Origin: Paramacrobiotus metropolitanus
Taxonomy: Eukaryota; Tardigrada; Eutardigrada; Parachela; Macrobiotidae
Direction: 5' to 3'
Assembly: GCF_019649055.1 (NCBI RefSeq)
Contig: NW_026570573.1
Span: forward strand, 1-39,033
Length of the DNA stretch: 39,033 bases
Part shown: positions 31,432 through 39,033 of the stretch, piece after piece
Layout of the letters: each line of letters starts with the position of its first letter
Position numbering within the stretch: the stretch's first letter is position 1
Program-made: the position numbers and the translations under genes
Notes under the pieces: generated by a model
Database searches by the model: none
What the model saw: the letters and a program-made list of their open reading frames with translations, nothing else
What the model was told of the DNA's origin: nothing

Positions 31432-32238
31432 TTATGGAATTATGGTAAGTTTGTCATTAAACATAAAATCCTCGGTAAAATGGTTCGGTCTTGCATTGCA
31501 AGCAAAAAGCGAGTGCGCTTTCACAGTAATTACCGTATGACTTACGGTGAAGATTCCAACTAACAACTCCTTCGCACTGCGTACACCGCAGCTGTACCGC
31601 ATAACAGTAGAGTGAATCCACTCAGCCAGTTCTCCCCCTTCCGTGTAATCCAGCAAGGGACATCCGTTATTAACCAGTTCCCACCAATCCGCTACCGATC
31701 GTTCTGACGTAATACGTCCAGTTATGCGTATACGCATATACAGCGCCCGTCCCCACCATCCATAAGGCATGCTGACCGTGACATTGCACAGAATAACGGT
31801 ACGGCAGACAGTCAGGAAGGATTCCAGCTCAGCCCGCAGGTTACTGCCGAAATCGCAGTAATAAGACCATTGGTCCCCTGTCCACCAGACGCCTTTTAGC
31901 ACAAGGCGATCCGCCAGCGGGTGCCCGTTATCCTGCATAATCGCTTGCAGCCAACGGCCATCAGGGGCAGGGAAGATGGGTTTCGGGAGTCGAGTGCCGC
32001 TTGTGGCGGTGATAGCGATCGTTCTGGTCCAGGCGTGTTGTAAAGCGGCATACATGCGGAGTCCTTCCGTTCTCTTCCGTATTAACCTTTCTGCGTAATG
32101 GAGATGCAGGACGGTAGATATGGGAGGCATTCCGGTAATGCTATACCATAGGTAGCAGACGAGGCGAATGTTGCGTAGCTGGATGGAGTCGATGCACTGG
32201 AAGACTTCTGTGATAATCTCTATGGGCAAATGCCGCAT
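31432..32238 (-). CDS. F-box protein, single exon, 268 residues
   Basis: The ATG at 32238 opens directly into an F-box: residues 2-36 read RHLPIEIITEVFQCIDSIQL then RNIRLVCYLWYSI, the LP.EI...F...L...RLVC..W pattern. F-box proteins dock on Skp1 and bring substrates to SCF ubiquitin ligases. The rest (residues 45-268) is a Trp-rich C-terminal domain (WWTGDQWSYYCDFG, MPYGWWGRALYMRIRI, VADWWELVNNGCP) with no LRR or WD signature, so the substrate module is unknown. Cys and Trp spacing suggests a beta-rich fold. The frame is intact. It is probably one of a lineage-expanded family. Confidence 0.8.
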   Translation of the reverse strand: MRHLPIEIITEVFQCIDSIQLRNIRLVCYLWYSITGMPPISTVLHLHYAERLIRKRTEGLRMYAALQHAWTRTIAITATSGTRLPKPIFPAPDGRWLQAIMQDNGHPLADRLVLKGVWWTGDQWSYYCDFGSNLRAELESFLTVCRTVILCNVTVSMPYGWWGRALYMRIRITGRITSERSVADWWELVNNGCPLLDYTEGGELAEWIHSTVMRYSCGVRSAKELLVGIFTVSHTVITVKAHSLFACNARPNHFTEDFMFNDKLTIIP

Positions 32239-33473
32239 GTATACATCATCCTGAAATAAAGTCCTGCATCAACACTTAATTAAAACTATTCATATATATC
32301 TCAGTTCTCTCTTATTGTGATAAATGCAGCGTATCACGTACACTTTCTGATTACTTTACCACTTTAATAACAATTTAGCGTTTTCCGCTTTGCGTGTTAG
32401 AGAATAACCGCACAAATAAGCGATTCGGCATATACAACCAAACCGGACATGCAAATGCGGCCGGCTGATACGGCACAGCAGAAAAACCACATTTTCTAAT
32501 CACGAAACCAAAGCATAAGCCGACTTTATCCATAACTTTTGCGTAAACTGATCCATTACTCCCCAGTCTGGCGGGAAGACGGTATGGCTTTAAAATTACG
32601 TTCGTAGCCAGTATTGCTCGACAGAATTAATGACACTTATTAAAACCGGTGCCTGTCCATGCGGTCCACTTCCGGCGATGAACTTACCTCTTCCATATCG
32701 ATGGCGTCCTTCTTTGGAACTATTATATTAGCGGTATATCGGTATATCCTATTTGCGTTCTCGCGTCAGTATTAATTATCAAACTGTTGTACTAATTTTT
32801 TATTAATGCCGGTAATACGGGATTGTACCGTTGCATGCGTTTATTTCTTGCTTCGAAAGCGCGACAAGTTGCACTGACGCGGTTCCAGGATCGGATAGCT
32901 ATCGCGATTCTTATCTGTTTTATTGTTTTGCATGGGTTCTATGGTGACTGGAGTCGAATCTGGGCAGCGCGGAACGGAAAAAATAAAATACATTGGTTGG
33001 TATGCTAGACAGAAATGGTGTAATAACAGGCCCAGACAGATAACATTAAAATCGAATTCTCGTCGACGGGGGTCCGGAATACGGATGGATCTGCCAATGC
33101 ATCAGCATTGCGGTCATCAAAAACTAGCGGAAAGCACAGCTGCCATGGCACTGTCAGAATTTCTAATCAAGGTTTGAATCTGTTTGCAAAATTGTTGTTC
33201 ACTGCATTTACTTAGACAAAAACCTAATTTTGGTTTTGTTTAAAATAACAGCTTTTCATTTTACTGTATTGTTAAGTACTGTATTAACGTCACATGAGTA
33301 ACGTACGCCTTTTTTATGTACTTATCTGGTAAAGTACATGGCTGTTTCTTCCGTTTTGAGCTTACTAATTGGTCGATTGTATGCGCCGTATAATGACGTC
33401 GGCGCTGTTTTACGTTTTGCTAACTTTCCCATGTATAAGCAGAGAAATGATCATCTGTTTTTGATAGCGAAAG
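32239..33473. other. Intergenic with a possible + strand exon
   Basis: At 33030-33171 a + strand frame after AATAACAG reads Gln/Thr/Ser/Asn-rich (TDNIKIEFSSTGVRNTDG) to a potential donor. It is too weak to call. Nothing else supported. Confidence 0.3.
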
Positions 33474-33782
33474 TTAGTCTAGACAAAAGTGATGTGAGAA
33501 CTTGCAATTGCTAATAAGAACTTGTGTTAAGAGAGCTCTCGTGTCTTCTGTAGCGAAAACATTAGTGTGTGTACGGTTGTACCTACCGGAAGTCACAATT
33601 ATCTGGATAACTACATCATCCAGATCGTATTCGTGCACGTAGTTGGATAGCTGGTAAAGTGTTTTACTAGTTATCTGTGGATTAGGCATAAGAAATAGTT
33701 CATAGTGTTTATTTCCCACTTTATCTACTGAGTTTGGATGGTCATCTAGTACGGTAGATGTAGTGCATCTTCCGTATAGCAT
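33474..33782 (-). CDS. Hypothetical protein, 102 residues
   Basis: ATG at 33782. The frame has a protein-like composition: a polar N-terminus (GRCTTSTVLDDHPNSVDKVG), a probable helix/strand region (ITSKTLYQLSNYVHEYDLDD, VVIQIIVTSGR) and a Cys/His end (NCKFSHHFCLD). No family recognised. No introns or neighbours help; the ATG lies just left of the foldback at 33808. Confidence 0.35.
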   Translation of the reverse strand: MLYGRCTTSTVLDDHPNSVDKVGNKHYELFLMPNPQITSKTLYQLSNYVHEYDLDDVVIQIIVTSGRYNRTHTNVFATEDTRALLTQVLISNCKFSHHFCLD

Positions 33783-33807
33783 GTCAGTATATAGGGGGAA
33801 AACAAGA

Positions 33808-33962
33808 AGCCTTCCACCGTATTGCTGCCGTCACTGACTGGAGTGTGACGTTGTAGTTGAACATGGCGCTTAGGTACCGCGCCGGATTTAACCATATGTA
33901 CAGCCGCAGCGTCATACTCCATCCGGTGACGGCAGAAGTATGGGGAACTGTGGAAGGCGTCT
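33808..33962. repeat. Imperfect foldback element, arms about 50-60 bp
   Basis: The left arm from GCCTTCCAC at 33809 through CTGCCGTCAC and TGGAGT.TGACG is inverted in the right arm (CGTCATACTCCA, GTGACGGCAG, GTGGAAGGC, ending at 33958). The right arm has about 8 extra bases near its tip. The loop is about 40 bases. This fits a foldback or MITE-like element, or a structured RNA. Confidence 0.6.
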
Positions 33963-35741
33963 GGTTTAGTCCCTCATATGAATACTAATTGTTCGTACCA
34001 AGAATTTTTGTATACGGGGCTAACTACTGTTCCCCTCATCCAGCTTCATAGAAAAAAGGGCGTTAGACTCTTCTCAATGTAGCGATGGTTATAGGCTGGA
34101 CAAAATTTTTAGTAATCTTATCCATCAGTCCAGTGGCCTCTGGAAACTTCGTTACCATGGATGCCGTGCAGTTAATATAATTATCGAAGTGTCTCGGGGC
34201 AACGGTTTTTATTGGAACTGCAGTACTTTATACTGGTATTGTTGCCTGGAAATGGAATTGCACCAATAAAAACACAATATCGCAGAAACAAAAAAATTGT
34301 TTTTTTTTACCCTTCCTGAAATTTGAATGGCCCCTTCGGGGCCGGGGGTCTCTTCATAGTCGCTTTACCTACTTTGTTCGCAGAACATATTCTAATTCAG
34401 ACTGTATGGTCCCAGTTTTGCTCTACTACTACTAGTAGTGCAAAATTTGCCATGAACGTGAAAGCTGCCAACATTCTTCGCCCTAACCCACGTTTTTAGT
34501 AACTTACTTGTAGTTGCAAGCACCTGATTTGAGGAAGAAACCTACTTTACTAAGTCGATTCCGTCATAACTTTTTCCTCCAACGTTGTACCGTAACAAGA
34601 ACGATAACAATTAGATTAAGGAGAAGATGGTCGTGATCTGCTTTCCTTTTCACTGTATTTTACGCTTTTATCGTAATTTTCGAGAAGTTCTCATAAAAAC
34701 TATAGCGTTTGCTTTTTGTTGTCGACTTGTTAATGGTAGGATAAGCTCGTATTCTTCAATTTAAATACATGTGGCTTTAGTTTGAACCTGTTTTGATGAG
34801 CATCTTGTACGCCGGTTCAGTACTTGTGTACTTGTAACCAGTAACAGCACTTCCGATCCTCGCAAGTTATTATTTAAGTTATTATTATTTTTTTTTTTTT
34901 TTATTTTTTTTATTTCCGATAATCGCAAGTTATTATTTTAAGTGTATTTATTAAGTACTCGTAATGGATGCTAGGAAGTAAGTAGGAACACCAGATGCAG
35001 TCGTGCTGATTTATTTCAGCTGCACGTTTAGTTTCCATGACAATGGCCGTCACAATCAAAATTGTAGTGTACACGGGTAAGTACAATAGTGTACCTGGAT
35101 AACGCATGGATAGTTGCTTTAGAACCAGTTTACGGGATGTACACCCGCACACAACCTTTGCGGCGAAAGGTTATTACGCAGTGTGGTTAAAGCGCTATCC
35201 CTAATGAGTATGTGTGCAGTCACCGCTATCCCTGGGCGGCTGTACCATCGCCGGGTAAGATGTATATTTAAATTAAAACGAATACAGTTTGAAGACACCA
35301 ACTATAAGCAAACGAAGAAAAAATTCAATTGCACATAAATATTTATGAACTGAATTGACCGCCGCCCATGGATGGCGGTGACTGCAAATATTTGAGCGTA
35401 GTGCAGTGACACTCGTGGCGTGGCTAAAGCGCTTTCGTCGCTGATTTCTTTACGTTTCCTTTGCAAGAAACGGTTCAAGGTGTTTTGAAAATTTCAAGAC
35501 TCTGTAAAGTAATCCGAAAGAAAATCGGTTTGTGGAAAATGTTATTTCGAGTGTATCACTTAAACGACCATCGCCCATTCGCTTACCATAGTGTTTCACT
35601 TAAACGACCATACGGGTAGTATCTGTAATGTACAGTAAGCTATCGTTTGCAATTGCAGTTCAGTGTGCGCTGTGGGCCGCATAAATCGAACTCGTTGACG
35701 CTACGTACTGTATTACGTCTTAAGGAATTCGATTTGCCGTA

Positions 35742-35805
35742 CGGTGGACAGAACGAGCGGTGGGCAAAATGAACGGTGGACAAAATGCACGGTGGACGAA
35801 ACAAT
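35742..35805 (+). repeat. Four-copy 16-bp tandem repeat
   Basis: CGGTGG starts units at 35742, 35758, 35774 and 35790, with consensus CGGTGGACAAAATGAA and one to four changes per copy. Confidence 0.8.
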
Positions 35806-35901
35806 AGGAAGCCGTTCGAAATGATGTCTTCTCAGCTATCCACTGCGAGCAGTCCTCCTTGCATTGAAGTTACTGACCCTTTCCAAAAGTACTTGCAACG
35901 A

Positions 35902-36105
35902 TTACCGTGAAAATGTTTTACTATAAGTTTTCCTTGTGTACACGCATCCGTCCAGGAAAACCTCTTGCGCAAATTCGAAGATGACTGCTTCGGCTGTTAC
36001 TGTCATCGGATGTTTTTTAAGGAAGCATGGGATCACATTCATGTAGAGGGGTGCCACGCCAAGTTTGGGCACTTTCTTCACTTTTTGCCACAAGTCACCT
36101 ATCAC
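35902..36105 (-). CDS. Possible exon or gene fragment (67 codons)
   Basis: The minus-strand frame encodes a protein-like stretch (KKVPKLGVAPLYMNVIPCFL, TVTAEAVIFEFAQEVFLD). A potential donor (GAG|GTTTTC) lies inside it near 35960. No family recognised and no neighbouring exon found. Confidence 0.25.
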   Translation of the reverse strand: MIGDLWQKVKKVPKLGVAPLYMNVIPCFLKKHPMTVTAEAVIFEFAQEVFLDGCVYTRKTYSKTFSR

Positions 36106-37050
36106 AAATGACTAGCTCATTACATTTTTATAGTATTGCCATATGTATCTACCATCTTCTGGACTATCGTTCCTTACGCTCAGAGCGCGTTTCGAATTGC
36201 ATCCGAATCTAGAGCCTCGCTCCGAATTGTAATTCGCTTAAAATTTCCATTGACATCTTTATCTAAACTAAATAAATTTGAAGCATTCGCGATTTAAGGC
36301 TCTTGCGAATTGTATCTCAGATCGTTCGATTACAGCCCAACCTACGTGACCTTTGAGATGTAACGGTGGTCACAGTTAAAGTAGAGAGTGACCCTTTGTA
36401 CACGCTTGACCTGCAACCTAGTGAAGTTTCGACGATCATTTTTGTAAAATCTCATCTGGACCCTGAGGGACGGTGGTGGGATGAATCTGTATTGTTAAAA
36501 TTGAAAGGTCAAACTCCGGGTACGTGAACCATAGTGCACTGCGCACCGGCAGTGCACGCATGTCTTATAAATTCTGTACTTAATAGAGCAGCTGCAGATT
36601 CGAGAAATGCGATAAGTTGCATACTTGCTGGCAAATATACTTTACGTTTGATGGACGTGGTTCACCTGATTTGGTTGTAAAAATGTTTGCAAAAGCTCGC
36701 ATCGATTTAGTACCAACGTTGTAATTTAACGCTCTTTGATTTAGTAAAATTATCTGCCAAAATAGACGGGAGATTGGAACGTTGAAGCGACATTTGTGGA
36801 AGATGATAAGATACAGTACTAGTACATTATTTGACGTAATTCGTCAACGCCTTTTTACTTCTTGAAACTACTGCGAATTGCGAAACTGCGAAATCCATCA
36901 GATTTCGTTCTGCTGAGAAGGTCACCAAATTCATTATAAACAGCTCGGATGCAAAATGACACGAGTATCATGGAAAGCGCATCACATTAGAGTTTTTATA
37001 GATAAAAAATTAAAAGGGTCCCTATGAGAACGAACAATAATGTGTATTTA
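36106..37050. other. Intergenic, nothing supported
   Basis: AT-rich, no gene, no clear repeat. Confidence 0.5.
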
Positions 37051-38154
37051 CTGCCAAGCCAAGCCGGACAGTTGCATAAATTAAATTAAGAAACATTTGT
37101 ACGTCACTATGTTTTTCTTTAAACACTTTTTAGTGCAACTTTTTATTGCGGATCTAGTGATGCCAGAACTCAAATTTTGACGTGTCACTAAGCAGATAGG
37201 CGGTGATTAATTGGGCGGGGCGTTGGTCGTTTTTAGGTTGATTATAAGTGCGCCTCTGGAAATACCACAAAGCTGAATTTTTGAGAGAACTTTTTTTGAA
37301 ACTATTTAACTATCCGAAGGGTGTTCCTTGCGGTTCAACAACTCAGCTAGCCCCGCCCGATCGATCCTCGACGTGACCTCAAAACAAAGTTCATCTCCCA
37401 TAGACTTCTATGTTACTCGAATAACACACCTGCCGTAGAACGCGGTTGCATAGCACACAGATGTGGAAGATTTGATGTTGACTGTTTCGATGGGTGAAAC
37501 ACAGATCAAGGTCCATAATTTTAGCGAATGGACAGATATCTCTCATACAGGTGGGTTGATGCAAGTGCCGGACAAATGATAGAAATATCCAACAAAGCGG
37601 TGACCAACAAACGTTAATATAGATATCAAAACTCGTCAGTACGGAACGTATCGGGTTTTTTGTGGAAACGGAAAACCTAAAGTATACGCACAGTCATCTA
37701 TAAACAAGATTTGATCAAGAATGGACACATAAGACCTCCTACGGTTGTACGGCGACCGCCCGAAAGGGGTCATCCTAAATTTCGACGGTGCCCACAGAAA
37801 GGTCACGCCGTCTTGGTAGTAAACGGGCTGTGTTAGACACCATCCGCAAGAGAAATGGTTGGCAAATACTATAGTAATAACTAGCCAGGACTTGAGAAGC
37901 TTCGAATTTTAAAACGAATTATGAATCGGGAGATGCATCCCACAACAGATGCGTCGAGTCGCATTTCGAAGCTGGTCGGTTATGGTTTCGATCTGGCTGT
38001 AATTCGAGAAAAGCCTTCAGCGTAAAAATCTTAAGTGCAAAAGTTGCTGGACATATACGCTGACCGATCCGATTTTAATTCTTGACCAATTTTAATTCTT
38101 GACGGGTGACTTATGATAATTTTTTGGGAAAAGTGTCCGAACTTGGCTTGGCAG
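37051..38154. mobile_element. Candidate DNA transposon with terminal inverted repeats, 1.1 kb, decayed
   Basis: CTGCCAAGCCAAG followed by CCGGACA at 37051-37070 is inverted at 38134-38154 (CTGCCAAGCCAAG, two changed bases, CGGACA). Thirteen terminal bases match exactly. The length and short terminal repeats fit a Tc1/mariner-size element. The right end is flanked by GGCTGTA and the left by TTTA, so a TA target duplication is not clear. The interior has no intact frame; a short + piece (RRLGSKRAVLDTIRKRNGWQ near 37807) is only suggestive of a transposase helix-turn-helix linker. Confidence 0.5.
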
Positions 38155-39033
38155 GGCTGTATTTAATTATTATTAAAAAAAGGTGCCTATAGAAAAAAAA
38201 GTGTGCTAAAAAGGGTGGTCATAAAAAATGAAGGTGAAAAAGGGTGGCTGTAAGCCTATAACAATTTCCAAATAAAATGGGTCAGACAGGCATGCATGTA
38301 GATTTTGTGCAGGAATCGAGCAGCTCGAACATTGGCGAGCGCGTTGCAAAGGCGAAACGTTAGCAATCCAAAAAAACACGAAAGACGCAACGTACGATAC
38401 TATCAGTTACAATCAGCATCGCTAAGATTATGTGTTTATTTTGCAGTAAGTACGAGTAATTACTGTATAGCAACAACAGAAACGAAAAGCGAAGATATTT
38501 TGTGGGTGACCAAAGAACCAATAACCGACTACCTGTATCGCAGGAACTGAAGTTTCGAGTAAATCTAGCATGAGAGCCATCATACGGTAATTTAAATTTT
38601 AAAAAATGTCATCGATGGTATGTACAGCCAGTACAGGCAGTACAGCCGAGCAGAAATGCGCGACAAACACATGTGGCAAAACAAAGATTTTGGAACTTTT
38701 TGTTTTGCAACAAATGAAGACTGCCGATTGCTGGTGAGGGTTTTGTAATTCATGCAAAAGTTAAAAAATATTGTAAAAATGGCCTTTTATGTTGGAAAAA
38801 TAATTAGCGACCTTTTTATTAGTACATTACTTTTTGTAATTAATTGCATTATACTTATTACTTACTATTACTAATATTACAAGTATCGGTCGCGCTAGCG
38901 CGCGACCAGTTGTGTCCGAGGTATGGAAGAATGAAAGAAACACAAAATATACTTCGTACAGCAATAAAAAAAATTTGAGAAATATTTCAAATATAGAACC
39001 CCAGCGAGGCCAGCACGAAAATATTCTGAACAT
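38155..39033. other. Intergenic, with short repeats and a GC hairpin
   Basis: AAAAAGGGTGG occurs twice near 38208 and 38237. A perfect hairpin GGTCGCGC-TAGC-GCGCGACC lies at 38888-38907 in AT-rich surroundings. No gene supported. Confidence 0.45.

Larger units (their letters stand above)
33783..35901. other. Intergenic with foldback, GC hairpin and T-rich tract
   Basis: Contains the foldback at 33808-33960, a perfect hairpin GGCCCC-TTC-GGGGCC at 34329-34343, an A/T-only T-rich tract near 34880-34918, and a 16-bp tandem repeat at 35742-35805. No supported gene. Confidence 0.5.

Noticed and set aside
34329-34343. Perfect GGCCCC/GGGGCC hairpin as a terminator
   Set aside because: Bacterial-type terminators do not apply in animal DNA and there is no gene ending there.

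Overview
The window is animal nuclear DNA. It has spliced genes with short GT-AG introns (54-104 bp), degenerate transposons, and members of families that expand in small ecdysozoans: secreted leucine-rich proteins, an F-box protein and an orphan rhodopsin-like receptor. A tardigrade is my best guess from gene style alone; nothing in the window proves it.

Left third (1-12.2 kb): a GC-rich, C-rich block unlike the rest. It carries two collinear + strand coding tracts. Tract 1 (76-7558) enters from or near the left edge. It encodes low-complexity, Pro/Tyr-rich, coiled-coil and acidic stretches and ends in an intact 355-codon frame with two winged-helix-like folds. Tract 2 (7749-9591) follows a 190-base spacer that ends in a good 3' splice site. 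Both tracts jump frame repeatedly, almost always in the -1 direction. After them comes a 2.6 kb non-coding tail of tandem repeats, repeated stem-loops, CCAAT and TATA-like sites and AATAAA. Comparison with a paralogous locus at 19.7 kb puts the right edge of the block at about 12.22 kb, so it looks like the 3' part of a large unclassified inserted element. No polymerase or integrase is visible in the window.

Middle (12.2-23 kb): a tandem segmental duplication carrying two paralogous three-exon genes for secreted LRR-like proteins. Each protein is itself an internal duplication. Copy 1 is intact with a TATA box. Copy 2 has lost the TATA box and is broken by an exact 53-bp tandem duplication in exon 3. 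Between them, on the minus strand, lie wreckage of a Helitron (HUH Rep and helicase pieces) and a possible nuclear-receptor remnant.

Right (23-39 kb): a minus-strand spliced gene with an eIF4G-type MIF4G domain, seen only by joining exons; a divergent intronless GPCR (+); a 5'-truncated non-LTR retrotransposon with a restriction-like endonuclease (-); an intact F-box protein gene (-); one small hypothetical ORF (-); and AT-rich DNA with a 1.1 kb terminal-inverted-repeat element, two foldback repeats and short tandem repeats.
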